A stretch of DNA of 64,000 nt, taken from positions 1-64,000 of the forward strand of contig CAAGIS010000165.1 in the NCBI GenBank assembly GCA_900769985.1, given 5' to 3'. The stretch's first letter is position 1. The number at the start of each line of letters is the position of its first letter. Below are positions 16,674-25,881 of the stretch, in pieces. The position numbers were made by a program, and so were the translations under genes. The stretch is from Spirochaetia bacterium. Its GTDB lineage: Bacteria > Spirochaetota > Spirochaetia > Treponematales > Treponemataceae. The notes under the pieces were generated by a model, which had not been told where the DNA came from, ran no database searches, and worked only from the letters and a program-made list of their open reading frames with translations.

Positions 16674-17477
16674 TTAATTGCTCTTGCCATGCTTTTGGTC
16701 AGATTCCATAAGTTTTTTCCATGTAATTGCCTTTTTTTTGATTTCTTCGGCTTCTTCGCTGTTTCCAAGCGCAATAGAAATGCGGCGGTTTGCAAGGAGA
16801 AAGTTTATTCCGGCATTTATATCATCTATACGCCTTGTTGAAAGTTCATATCTGTCGCGGTAAGCAGTTGCAGAATCATCAAGAAGTTTTTTTAAAAGCC
16901 GTATATATAAAACTGTAGTATCATAATCAGAAGAATTCGGATCAAAATAATCTTTTACGGCAGCTTTCATATCAAGCAAATTTTTTGCAACTACAGAAAA
17001 ACGCCCTTGCAATTCAACAAAAGACCATTTCCATTTACTGTTGTCTCCGAAACCATCAATTACCATTTGAATGGCAAGCCCGAGTTTCTGAACAAGCATA
17101 TACCGCTTTTGAACTGGAACATTTGCAATCGCTGCCATTTGGTCTGCAAGTTCTGAATAAGCAATGTTAATTGAATTAGTTACAATTTCTTCAAGATAGA
17201 TTATTGCCTTATAAAGCATTTTTCTAGCATCGTTTAAGGCATCGTTATTTTTAAGTTCCATAATTTTAAGGGAACTTCCGTTTATGGCAATGTACAAAGT
17301 TGCAACATATATCATTTCTTCTGCAAGAGTAAGTTTTTTATATGATGCATCTCCCGGACTTGATTTTAATACAGAAAGAATATTTTTTTCTTTTTCGAGA
17401 GATTCTTCAATCCGTTTTTTATAGCAGTCTGCTTCCTTGCGAAACTGCTCACGACTTTCTTCCGTAATTTTAGCCAT
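16674..17477 (-). CDS. Conserved-looking hypothetical helical protein, 267 aa
   Basis: I do not recognise this family. It is predicted largely helical: a charged, coiled-coil-like N-terminus (about 1-40, rich in E and K), a hydrophobic helix around TLAEEMIYVATLYIAI, and helical repeats to the end, with a basic C-terminus. There is no signal peptide. GGGGA lies 8 bases before the ATG. It sits 36 bases downstream of recN on the same strand, so it may share the nadK-recN transcript. The length and helical content would fit a structural or regulatory protein, but nothing in the sequence fixes a function. Confidence 0.7.
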   Translation of the reverse strand: MAKITEESREQFRKEADCYKKRIEESLEKEKNILSVLKSSPGDASYKKLTLAEEMIYVATLYIAINGSSLKIMELKNNDALNDARKMLYKAIIYLEEIVTNSINIAYSELADQMAAIANVPVQKRYMLVQKLGLAIQMVIDGFGDNSKWKWSFVELQGRFSVVAKNLLDMKAAVKDYFDPNSSDYDTTVLYIRLLKKLLDDSATAYRDRYELSTRRIDDINAGINFLLANRRISIALGNSEEAEEIKKKAITWKKLMESDQKHGKSN

Positions 17478-17513
17478 ATAGATTTCCCCGTATAATTAAC
17501 ATTCAAAAAATTT

Positions 17514-19265
17514 TCAAGAAAATTTTTCAAGCATTGCTTTTGCATGACCTAAAGATTCAGCACTTGCAGCATCTCCAGAAAGCATGCGGGCAATTTCTGC
17601 AACACGCGCCTCGCCTTCAATCGGAGTAACAGAAGTGCTCGTCATTTCATTATTTACGCCTTTCTGAATCTTAATCTGATTATCGGCATAAACTGCAATG
17701 CTCGCTAGATGCGTTATACAGAAAATCTGTCTGTTTTTTGCAAGTTTTTTAATATGGCTGCCGACGCTGACTGCAACTTCGCCACCTATTCCTGTATCGA
17801 TTTCATCAAAAATCATAGTCGGAACAGAATCTCCTTCTGCAAAAACAGTTTTCAATGCAAGCATAACACGAGAAAGTTCACCGCCGGAAGCAATTTTTGC
17901 AAGCGGCAAAAGAGGAGAACCAGGATTTGCGCTTATCAAAAATTCGATATTGTCAAGACCATAAGGTCCACATTTTTGAATTACCTCAGTTCCGGGCTTT
18001 TCCTGAATGTTTACGGAAAATTTAGTTCCTGACATTCCAAGTTTTGAAAGTATTTCTTCTACGCACGAAGACATTTTGCCGGCAGATTCAATGCGCCTTG
18101 CAGAAATTTCTTTTGCTGCTTTATAGACTTCTTTTTCAAGGACAGAAACTTCATTCTGAAGGTTTGCAATGTTTTCTTCAGAATTTTGTAAAGACTCAAG
18201 CTCATTCTTTGAATTTTCAAGATAATCAAAAATTTCTTTTAACGGCGCATTTATATTTGAAGCATACTTTTTTTTGAGATTATAAATAAGGCTTAACCGC
18301 TCCTGAACAAAAGAAAGCCTTTCAGGGTCAAAAACAAGACCGCGCGAATAATTTTTTACTTCTTCCGCAATGTCAGAAATTTCATAAAATACATTTTCAA
18401 TTCTGGAATCAATTTCTTTTAGGGAATTATCAAGATTACATGCCTTTTCTGATGAAACGCGGAGTTTTTTGCACAAACCAGCAATTCCGGAATTTTCTGC
18501 AGAATCCAAAAGCTCAGAAATATTTTCTACTTCAGTATATAGTTTTTCAAAAGAAGCAAGTTTGGACTGTTCAGTTTCAAGTTCAGTATCTTCATTCGGT
18601 TTTAATTTTGCTTCTTCAATTTCTTTTACGGCAAAACTCAATAAATCTATTTTCTGATTTTTTTCTTTGTCAGATGCTGCAAGAGAAGCAAGAAGTTTTC
18701 TTTTTTCAACTAAAAGTGAATACCTAAGCGTAAAACGCGCAACAGTTTCTGTAAGTCCTGCATACGAATCAAGAAATTTTCTATGCTCAGTTACTTTCAT
18801 CAAAGACTGATGCTCGTGCTGTCCGTGAATGTCAACTAAAAACATGCAGAAACTCTGCAAATCTGCTCTTGTTACAGGAACACCTGAAATCCATGCGGCA
18901 GTTTTCCCATTATCGCGAATGTAACGGCGTATTATTACCCTGTCATTTTCGCTTTCAATTCCGTGATTTAAAAGCCACTGGCGCGCAGTTCTTGATTCCA
19001 TTTCGCCGTCTTCTTTTTCCTGACATTCCATCTTATCAAGAACTGAAACAGGCGGAAGCATAAAAGTACCTGACACGCTAGCTTCCTGCATACCTGCCCT
19101 TATCTGTTCTACACAGGCTTTTCCGCCAAGTAAAAAAGAAAGCGCACCAATCAAAATTGACTTACCGGCACCAGTTTCACCTGACAGCACAGTAAATCCA
19201 CTTTTAAACTCTATGTTTACACTGTCAATCAGTGCAAAATTTTTTATTGAAAGGTCTTCAAGCAT
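17514..19265 (-). CDS. recN: DNA repair protein RecN
   Basis: An SMC-like ATPase of 583 residues that acts at double-strand breaks in RecA-dependent repair. It begins with MLEDLSIKNFALIDSVNIEF and Walker A GETGAGKSI, followed by long coiled-coil stretches (about 160-360), the ABC signature ASGGELSRVMLALK and Walker B MIFDEIDTGIGGEVA. GGAGG lies 5 bases before the ATG inside the end of nadK; the two genes overlap by 8 bases and are translationally coupled. The nadK-recN pairing is common in bacteria. Confidence 0.96.
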   Translation of the reverse strand: MLEDLSIKNFALIDSVNIEFKSGFTVLSGETGAGKSILIGALSFLLGGKACVEQIRAGMQEASVSGTFMLPPVSVLDKMECQEKEDGEMESRTARQWLLNHGIESENDRVIIRRYIRDNGKTAAWISGVPVTRADLQSFCMFLVDIHGQHEHQSLMKVTEHRKFLDSYAGLTETVARFTLRYSLLVEKRKLLASLAASDKEKNQKIDLLSFAVKEIEEAKLKPNEDTELETEQSKLASFEKLYTEVENISELLDSAENSGIAGLCKKLRVSSEKACNLDNSLKEIDSRIENVFYEISDIAEEVKNYSRGLVFDPERLSFVQERLSLIYNLKKKYASNINAPLKEIFDYLENSKNELESLQNSEENIANLQNEVSVLEKEVYKAAKEISARRIESAGKMSSCVEEILSKLGMSGTKFSVNIQEKPGTEVIQKCGPYGLDNIEFLISANPGSPLLPLAKIASGGELSRVMLALKTVFAEGDSVPTMIFDEIDTGIGGEVAVSVGSHIKKLAKNRQIFCITHLASIAVYADNQIKIQKGVNNEMTSTSVTPIEGEARVAEIARMLSGDAASAESLGHAKAMLEKFS

Positions 19266-20100
19266 GAGGTCCTCCAGACCAGTTTAACTTAAACCGTAAT
19301 GCATCATAAAAATTGTCTTTAGAAGTTCCGGCAAGCAATGCATTTTTTTGAAGTTTAGTAATTTTTACAATATCACTTTCAAAAAGTTCATAAGGCTTTT
19401 GTCCGTCAACAGTCATATTAATATAACAGTCACGAGAAGGCATGATTTTTATAGAAAGTTCCGAATTAGAGTTCATTACAAGAGGCCTCATCGAAAGCGA
19501 AAAAGGATTTATCGGTGTCAGGACAAAAGCTTCGACTTCGGGGTCTACAATCGGACCGCCTGCTGATGCAGAATATGCAGTTGAACCAGTCGAAGTTGCA
19601 ACTATGACACCATCAGCCTTGCACTCGCCTAAAGGAATGTCATTGCACGCAAGCTCAAGATTTATAATTCTGGCAGTAAATTTTGAATTTACTACGATGT
19701 CATTCAATCCGCATCCTGAAATTACAGACTTTCCCCCGCGGAAAACTTCAAAAGACAAAAGGCTTCTTTTATATACAGGAATTTTCCCGTCAATAAAATC
19801 AGAAAGAAGGACTTTCCATTCATTTTTTTTAATTCCGGCAATAAAACCAAACTGTCCGAGGTTTACAGGAAAAACAGGAATCTCAAGATTTGCACAGCCA
19901 CGGCAGGCAAACAGAACTGTTCCGTCACCGCCTAAAGTAATGACAAAATCATAACCAGCAAAAGGATAAACGTCAGAAAAACCGTTGAACTCATAAACCG
20001 CAGAATAAATATTACGCTGCTTTAAAAAAAGTTGAATTTCTGCAGCCAGTTTCTGAGATTCTTCTTTATATGTATTGACTATAATCAGACAATTTTCCAT
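19258..20100 (-). CDS. nadK: NAD kinase
   Basis: ATP- or polyphosphate-dependent NAD kinase (280 residues), making NADP from NAD in the cytoplasm. The key motif FVITLGGDGTVLFACR with GGDGT is near residue 53, and VIVATSTGSTAYSASAGGPI forms the NAD site. A GGAG site precedes the ATG, and it overlaps recN by 8 bases downstream. The protein upstream in the run (20118-21233) is unrelated in function, 17 bases away. Confidence 0.95.
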   Translation of the reverse strand: MENCLIIVNTYKEESQKLAAEIQLFLKQRNIYSAVYEFNGFSDVYPFAGYDFVITLGGDGTVLFACRGCANLEIPVFPVNLGQFGFIAGIKKNEWKVLLSDFIDGKIPVYKRSLLSFEVFRGGKSVISGCGLNDIVVNSKFTARIINLELACNDIPLGECKADGVIVATSTGSTAYSASAGGPIVDPEVEAFVLTPINPFSLSMRPLVMNSNSELSIKIMPSRDCYINMTVDGQKPYELFESDIVKITKLQKNALLAGTSKDNFYDALRFKLNWSGGPHA

Positions 20101-20117
20101 TTTGCTCCAGAAAAAAA

Positions 20118-21233
20118 TTATGGCAAAGTTACCAGGACTTTTGAAATCTTTTCAATTTGAGATTTTGAAAGCCGCGGATACAATGGAAACAAAGCCGTCC
20201 TCAAATACAAAGTTTTTGCATTTTTACAATTTGAACAATCATAAGGAATTTTTTCTTCTTCAAGAAGATTTTCCTTCATTTTTTCAAGGAATCCGATTAT
20301 CGAATCTGTAAAAGCCAGGTTAACTTCAATTTCTTTTTTTGCTGTATACTGCTTTACGTCTTTAAAACCGCTATTTAAAACAACAGGAAAAGAATATGCA
20401 GTCGAGCCGTATTCAGTATCACGGACAAAAGTCTTGTTTTTTCCTGCCATTATTGAACGGCTGTATAAATTAAAAATCTCTTTCCTTGCAGTTTCATTGC
20501 GCTTGAATTCTTTTATCTGAACAAAAGCAAGAGCTGCATTTATATCAGGCAGCATTTGTATCGAAGGAACGTTGTCAAGCAGTTGCTTTAAAACAGGCCA
20601 TTCACGCCGTCCTGCAGCCATAATAATTGCACCACCGCCTGCAGTAATTATGTCATGTTCTTCAAGCGAACAGATTGCAAAAATTCCAAAACAGCCTGCT
20701 TTTTTGCCTTTTACTTCCTGTGTTTTTTCGTCATTCTGAGGAACAGAATTTTCTGCCTTTTCTACAATCATAGCACCAGCACTCTGCGAAACATCTTCTA
20801 TAACAGGAATTCCTAGAGCATTTATTCCTTCAAAATCAGGAAGGATTCCAAGCGGTTCATGCAGAATCAAAAGACGACCGCCGTTTTTAATCCCCTCTTC
20901 TACAATCTGCGGTGTTACACAGGCTGTAAGCAAATCAACATCAAGAATTAAAGGTTCGTAACCGGCATCTTTTATTGCAAAAATCTGCCAATCTGGTGCA
21001 AGAGCAGAAACCATTATTTTACTGTTTTTTTCAATTCCGCATGCACTGATTGCATATTTTAAAGCAACATCAGGACTGCGCAAGGCAAACGCTCCTGCAC
21101 AACCGAAAAATTCTTTTACGCTTTGAATTAAACGAGAATTAATTTCACCAGGACCGATTTTTTCATCTACCATACAAGTAAGCACGGCATCCATTTCTCT
21201 TCTGCGAATAGTTGAACTAAAAGTCTGAATCAT
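20118..21233 (-). CDS. DegT/DnrJ/EryC1-fold protein lacking the PLP lysine
   Basis: A protein of 371 residues with the layout of sugar aminotransferases of the DegT/DnrJ/EryC1/StrS group: IGPGEINSRLIQSVKEFFGC near the start, YEPLILDVDLLT, ILHEPLGILPDFEGI, then IPVIEDVSQSAGAMIV. At the place where this family has a lysine in a stretch such as SFHPTKNITTGEGG, this protein has CSLEEHDIITAGGGA, so the Schiff-base lysine is replaced by glutamate. About 20 unusual polar residues are inserted just before it (residues about 165-185). It may be a non-transaminating member or have lost activity. It lies between cheW and nadK on one strand, a setting that does not suggest sugar biosynthesis. Confidence 0.75.
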   Translation of the reverse strand: MIQTFSSTIRRREMDAVLTCMVDEKIGPGEINSRLIQSVKEFFGCAGAFALRSPDVALKYAISACGIEKNSKIMVSALAPDWQIFAIKDAGYEPLILDVDLLTACVTPQIVEEGIKNGGRLLILHEPLGILPDFEGINALGIPVIEDVSQSAGAMIVEKAENSVPQNDEKTQEVKGKKAGCFGIFAICSLEEHDIITAGGGAIIMAAGRREWPVLKQLLDNVPSIQMLPDINAALAFVQIKEFKRNETARKEIFNLYSRSIMAGKNKTFVRDTEYGSTAYSFPVVLNSGFKDVKQYTAKKEIEVNLAFTDSIIGFLEKMKENLLEEEKIPYDCSNCKNAKTLYLRTALFPLYPRLSKSQIEKISKVLVTLP

Positions 21234-21252
21234 TTTTTACCTGATTTTTTTT

Positions 21253-21732
21253 TTATTTCATATCGATGATATTCTGCAATTCTTTTGCATCAAACAACTT
21301 TCTGATGTCAAGCATAATCAAGTACTGACCGTTTTCCTGTCTGATTACACCCTGAATATATTCTGTACCGATTCCGCTTAACATCTGAGGTGGAGCCTTT
21401 ACGTCTGCAGAATTAACGCTTACAACACGGGCAATTCTGTCAATTATGACACCAATTTTGTTACCGTCAATATTAAGAATCATAAAGCCGCCTTCAAATT
21501 CATTATCATCATCTAGGTCTGCTTTTTTGAGTCTGAAACGTTTGTGCAGATTAATTACAGGAATGATTTCCCGTCTGAGATTAAAAATTCCTTCTACATA
21601 ATAAGGGGCATTAGGTATAGGACGCACAGCCTGAATTTTTACGATTTCCTTAACATCCATAATGTCAACACCGTAAAGTTCTTCTCCCAGTTGAAAAGTA
21701 ACTAAATGATACATTGAATCATCAGCTGCCAT
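21253..21732 (-). CDS. cheW: Chemotaxis coupling protein CheW
   Basis: The protein has 159 residues, one CheW domain, linking methyl-accepting receptors to the CheA kinase. Typical stretches are YHLVTFQLGEELYGVDIMDV, IPNAPYYVEGIFNLRREIIP with the conserved NLR, and VIDRIARVVSV. No CheA or receptor gene is nearby, so this is a stand-alone copy. It has a strong promoter and a GGAGG site 5 bases before the ATG. As the first gene of a run toward nadK and recN, it may be co-transcribed with the DegT-like gene 19 bases downstream. Confidence 0.95.
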   Translation of the reverse strand: MAADDSMYHLVTFQLGEELYGVDIMDVKEIVKIQAVRPIPNAPYYVEGIFNLRREIIPVINLHKRFRLKKADLDDDNEFEGGFMILNIDGNKIGVIIDRIARVVSVNSADVKAPPQMLSGIGTEYIQGVIRQENGQYLIMLDIRKLFDAKELQNIIDMK

Positions 21733-21776
21733 AAGTCCTCCAAAACATATAAACGCAAGATAACAATTATTTTTTA

Positions 21777-21805
21777 ATTATAATTGTATTTTTGTTATTT
21801 TGCAA
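21777..21805 (-). promoter_or_regulatory. cheW promoter
   Basis: -35 TTGCAA (21800-21805) and perfect -10 TATAAT (21777-21782) with a 17-base spacer, about 45 bases before the cheW ATG. It looks like a housekeeping promoter and not a sigma-28 flagellar one. Confidence 0.75.
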
Positions 21806-21878
21806 GCATCCTTTTTTTTTTGCAAATATTTGTCATACACATAACTATGCATCATGCTTTTATGATGAATGCAAATCC

Positions 21879-22634
21879 TTAATCTACCATAAACAAAGAT
21901 AAAGCACATACTTGTTCTGCACCGTTTTTCTTTAAGACTCCCGCACATTTTTCCATTGTCGAACCTGTAGTAATGACATCATCAAGTATAAGAAAACTTT
22001 TCCCGTTTAACTGCACATTTTTTTTCAGTGCATACGCTGAACCTGAAAAATTCCTGCGCTGTTCTCTGTTCAACGTTTTCTGTTCTATAGTTGTAAGGCG
22101 CTCTAGAACAGGCAATATTTTTATTTTATGTTTATTTTTGAGAATCCGGCAAAGTTCATCAATCTGATCCCAGCCTTTTACTTTTAATTTGCCAGGTCTC
22201 ATAGGAACAGGAACAATTCCGTCAAATTCAAATCCAAACTCAGTTTTTATCATTTGCAAAGCGTTGTAAATGATTTTTGCAAAAAACGGAGAAAGTGTCC
22301 TCTGGTTTTCTGTCTTCCATGCGTAAAGCAAATCTTTAAGCCACAGTCTGTACATAGTAACGGGAAAAATAAAATCAAGGCTGCTTTTTTCCGTTTTTTT
22401 GCGGCATTCTGAGCATAGTTCAATTTCAGAAACTAGAATTTTACCGCATTTTTTGCATCGTTTTGAAGAAGAAAAACTTTCGATTTTTTTTACTCTGGAC
22501 TGACAGTTTTTACATAGAGGTATTGCATAAGTTTTTGTTCCGCAGCATAGGCAAAAAGAACCACCAGTCAAGAACGAAAGAAAATTTTGAAAGCCAGGAT
22601 AAATTTTTTCGATAAATTCCATTACATATATCAT
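21879..22634 (-). CDS. ComF family phosphoribosyltransferase-like protein
   Basis: This is a protein of 251 residues. The N-terminal part has two or three cysteine pairs (CLCCG, CKNCQ, CKKCG, CSECR), a zinc-ribbon typical of ComF, and the C-terminal half is a PRTase-like domain with FLILDDVITTGSTMEKCAGV as the PRPP loop. ComF in Bacillus takes part in DNA uptake, but the biochemical activity of this widespread family is unsettled. It follows mutS by 39 bases and is the last gene of the tamB run. Starts at 22634 and 22622 are both possible; neither has a clear ribosome site. Confidence 0.85.
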   Translation of the reverse strand: MIYVMEFIEKIYPGFQNFLSFLTGGSFCLCCGTKTYAIPLCKNCQSRVKKIESFSSSKRCKKCGKILVSEIELCSECRKKTEKSSLDFIFPVTMYRLWLKDLLYAWKTENQRTLSPFFAKIIYNALQMIKTEFGFEFDGIVPVPMRPGKLKVKGWDQIDELCRILKNKHKIKILPVLERLTTIEQKTLNREQRRNFSGSAYALKKNVQLNGKSFLILDDVITTGSTMEKCAGVLKKNGAEQVCALSLFMVD

Positions 22635-22673
22635 ACGAAAGTTTATGAAAAATTCCTGCTTTATTAAAAAAAA

Positions 22674-25322
22674 TTATCTGCCTGAAAGCGTTTTTTTCCA
22701 GTTTGAAATAAGTGTCAGTGCATTCATAGGCGTTATATTGTTCAAATCGCACGAAAGAATTTCATCAAGGATAATTTCTTCATCGCTGAAAAGTCCTGGT
22801 GCTGCAAAAGTTCTTGAATCAATACCTGATTTTTTTAAACTTTCTGTTTCATTACATATTTTTGCAGTATTTTCTTCTGAATTGTCCTGATTTTCAATTA
22901 TTATAGGATGTTCTTTTGCTTTGTTCTGAATCTGCTCAAGAATGACATTTGCCCTGTCAATTACGCTCTGCGGAATTCCTGCAAGACCTGCAACATGAAT
23001 TCCATAAGAATTTTCAGCAGCACCTTCTTTTATTTTTCTCAAAAAAATGATTGTACCGTCAGACTCTTTTACGTCCATACACAAAAGCTTCATTCGCGTA
23101 TGTTCAAGGCGCGTAAGTTCATGATAATGAGTCGCAAACAAAGTCCTGCATTTAACTGTGTTTAAAATATATTCACTTACTGCCCATGCGATTGAAAGAC
23201 CGTCTTCTGTAGAAGTGCCGCGCCCTACTTCGTCCATAATTACAAGCGAACGATTAGTACTTGATTTTAAAATCAGTGCTGTCTCTGTCATCTCTACTAA
23301 GAATGTAGATTCACCGCGGGCAAGATTATCAGAGGCACCGACACGGCAAAAAATTTTATCGACATATCCAATAACTGCTTTTTTTGCAGGAACAAATGAA
23401 CCTGTCTGGGCTAGAAGTGCAATCAAAGCACATTGCCTCAGGTAAGTTGATTTTCCAGCCATATTCGGTCCTGTAATAAGGCCAAACGAAGTTTTTTTGT
23501 CCTCTGCACAAATGTTAATTTCGTTCGGAATAAATTCTCCTTTAGGCAGATGCTTTTCAACAACAGGATGGCGCGCTTCTTCTGCAAAAAAATCAAGGGA
23601 ATCATTTACTTCAGGTTTTACCCAGCGGTTCAAGACGGCAGCATGGGCAAAAGAGGCAATAACATCAACATACGAAATTTCACGGCTTAGTTCCATTAAA
23701 TATGACACGAATTCCTGAAGCTTGTGACGAATCTCAAGGAATAAATCACGTTCCGTTTCGATGATTTTTGACGAAGCATTGTTTAGTTCCTGTTCCAGTT
23801 CCTGCAGACGCTCTGTCGTATATCGTTCTGCATTTAAAAGTGAACGGCGCAGGATAAAATGCTCCGGAACATTACCAAGTTTTCCTTTGGTAACTTCAAG
23901 TACATAGCCGGATGCAGTGCTGTGCTTTATTTTTAGATTTTGAATGCCTGTTTTGGCTTTTTCATCTTCCAAATAGTCATCAAGTATTTTGTTAAAATTA
24001 GACTGAATGTCATAATAATGATCAAGTTCCTGTGACCAGCCGCGCTTTATAAGCCTTCCATCTGTCAATGAAGTTGCAGGATCTTCATGAATTGAATTAA
24101 AAATCAACTCAGAAATAAATTTTGCATTATCAAGCGAAATCAGAGAAAAATCATAATCATTTATTTTATTCCGCACTTCAATCCAAGACTCAAGGCTCAT
24201 TCTGAGTGCCTGCAAATCTTTTGCATGCGCCCTGTCCATTGCAATTCTACCTGCAAGACGTTCAACATCAAGTATTTTAGAAAGAGGCTCCCTGATTTGA
24301 TGCAGCAAATCTGCATTTTTGTAAAGAAGCTCTACGTGATTCTGTCTTGCAGAAATCCGCCGTATATCACATAGCGGAGACAAAAGCCAGCTTCTGATAA
24401 GGCGGTTTCCCATTGAAGTAAGTGTAAAATTTACGCAATCAAGGAGAGAATACTGCGTACTACCGTCACGAAGATTGTAAATTATTTCAAGATTTTTTCT
24501 GCTTGATTCATCAATGATTACGTATTCTGTATCATGATAAACTTTTATGTTTTTTATATGCGGGATTTGAGTATTTGTAGTTTTTTCAAGATATTCAAGC
24601 AGAAAACCGGCAGGCAGAATTTCTGCAGACTGTTCAGAAAGTCCGAAAGAATTGAGATTTGCAGTCTTAAACTGGGCATTAAGTTTTTTGTATGCTGATT
24701 CGGCATTAAAATGCCAGTCAGGGTAATACGAAACTGAAATCGAAGGATTTTGCTCGAGAGTCGATTTTATTACAGCATTTTCTTTTAACGAAAGCGGCAA
24801 AAGAATTTCTTTCGGATTACAGCGTCCGAGTTCTTTCGGGAAAAATTCTGCAAGTGCAGAAACATTCCAGCTCGTCGCTTTAAACTCTGATGTCGTTACG
24901 TCGATATATGCAAAACCTGTTTTTCCGTGAGAAATACAAAGGCTTGACAAAAAACTGTTTGTATTTTGGTCAAGAAATTCAGAGTCAAGAGCAGTTCCCG
25001 GCGTAATAATTTCTGTAACTTTTCTGTCTGTCAAGCCGCCTGACTGAGAAATTTCTCCAATCTGTTCGCAGACGGCAACTTTTTTTCCCATGCGTAAAAG
25101 TCGTGCTATATAAACTTTTGATGCATGAAAAGGAACTCCGCACATCGGATTTTCTCCTTTATGCGTGAGTGTCAGATTTAAAAGGCGAGAAACATTTATC
25201 GCATCCTCATTAAACATTTCATAAAAGTCCCCTACCCTAAAAAAGAGAACTTCGTCCATGTGCTGCTGTTTTATTTTTACATATTGTTCTATCAGAGGAG
25301 TCATACGAAGAGTTTCTGCCAT
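22674..25322 (-). CDS. mutS: DNA mismatch repair protein MutS
   Basis: MutS1, 882 residues from the ATG at 25322 (a TTG directly before it at 25325 is also in frame). The mismatch-binding Phe-x-Glu lies in VLFFRVGDFYEMFNED. The C-terminal ATPase shows Walker A TGPNMAGKSTYLRQ, Walker B VIMDEVGRGTSTEDG and FATHYHELT. It recognises mispairs and small loops after replication. It begins 4 bases after the skp stop, in the order tamB-bamA-skp-mutS known from other treponemes. mutL is not in the window. Confidence 0.97.
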   Translation of the reverse strand: MAETLRMTPLIEQYVKIKQQHMDEVLFFRVGDFYEMFNEDAINVSRLLNLTLTHKGENPMCGVPFHASKVYIARLLRMGKKVAVCEQIGEISQSGGLTDRKVTEIITPGTALDSEFLDQNTNSFLSSLCISHGKTGFAYIDVTTSEFKATSWNVSALAEFFPKELGRCNPKEILLPLSLKENAVIKSTLEQNPSISVSYYPDWHFNAESAYKKLNAQFKTANLNSFGLSEQSAEILPAGFLLEYLEKTTNTQIPHIKNIKVYHDTEYVIIDESSRKNLEIIYNLRDGSTQYSLLDCVNFTLTSMGNRLIRSWLLSPLCDIRRISARQNHVELLYKNADLLHQIREPLSKILDVERLAGRIAMDRAHAKDLQALRMSLESWIEVRNKINDYDFSLISLDNAKFISELIFNSIHEDPATSLTDGRLIKRGWSQELDHYYDIQSNFNKILDDYLEDEKAKTGIQNLKIKHSTASGYVLEVTKGKLGNVPEHFILRRSLLNAERYTTERLQELEQELNNASSKIIETERDLFLEIRHKLQEFVSYLMELSREISYVDVIASFAHAAVLNRWVKPEVNDSLDFFAEEARHPVVEKHLPKGEFIPNEINICAEDKKTSFGLITGPNMAGKSTYLRQCALIALLAQTGSFVPAKKAVIGYVDKIFCRVGASDNLARGESTFLVEMTETALILKSSTNRSLVIMDEVGRGTSTEDGLSIAWAVSEYILNTVKCRTLFATHYHELTRLEHTRMKLLCMDVKESDGTIIFLRKIKEGAAENSYGIHVAGLAGIPQSVIDRANVILEQIQNKAKEHPIIIENQDNSEENTAKICNETESLKKSGIDSRTFAAPGLFSDEEIILDEILSCDLNNITPMNALTLISNWKKTLSGR

Positions 25323-25326
25323 CAAA

Positions 25327-25854
25327 TTATTTTTCCAGTTCTTTGATTACTTTTTCTGTAATGTCAACTGTCTGGCTGTACCAGAGAATTGCGTTTTCGC
25401 CCTGCAGCGACAGAACCATACTTAAGCCTTCGTTTTCTGCAACGCGTTTTATTGTCTTTGAAAGTTCAATATAAAATTCATTAGACTCAGACAACGTCTT
25501 TTTTAAGTTCTGCAGTTCAAGATTTTTTGCAGTAGCATAATCCCTTAAATAGTCTGTTTTTTCTTTAATCTGCTTTGCATAATTGTTTGAACCTTCTGTA
25601 TCACCAAGAGAATCACATTCATCCTTTTTGGCTTTTAAAGTACGAAGTTCCTGTGTGCGCTTGTCAATTTCTGCCTGCATATCTTTTTTCTTTGATTCAT
25701 AAGTTTTTATAGCAGATGATTTTCTGAAAAAGTGCTCATATATTTTGTTCGTATCTACAATTCCAAAATTAGTAATATGCTGTTGAGCAGACATTGCAGC
25801 CACAGAACAAATCAAAAGCGCCATGATAATAAAATTCCGTTTGAAAGTTTTCAT
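25327..25854 (-). CDS. skp: OmpH/Skp-family periplasmic chaperone
   Basis: The protein has 175 residues with an N-terminal signal peptide (about 1-23, ending SAAMSAQ-like before QHITNFGIVD). The remainder is a helical, charged region (about 45-130) like the tentacle arms of Skp, with flanking short strands. Skp-type chaperones hold unfolded outer-membrane proteins in the periplasm for BamA, encoded directly upstream in the same run (27 bases apart). A GAGG site precedes the ATG. Confidence 0.9.
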   Translation of the reverse strand: MKTFKRNFIIMALLICSVAAMSAQQHITNFGIVDTNKIYEHFFRKSSAIKTYESKKKDMQAEIDKRTQELRTLKAKKDECDSLGDTEGSNNYAKQIKEKTDYLRDYATAKNLELQNLKKTLSESNEFYIELSKTIKRVAENEGLSMVLSLQGENAILWYSQTVDITEKVIKELEK

Positions 25855-25881
25855 AAGTTACCTCTAATTTATAAAAATATT

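Noticed and set aside
19442..19954. A 170-codon frame on the plus strand opposite nadK
   Set aside because: nadK has the GGDGT and GSTAYS motifs; the antisense frame has no family features and comes from AT-rich codon mirror effects.
21806..21878. A small hairpin between comF and cheW (CATCAT/ATGATG)
   Set aside because: The stem is weak and has no T-run; not enough to call a terminator.
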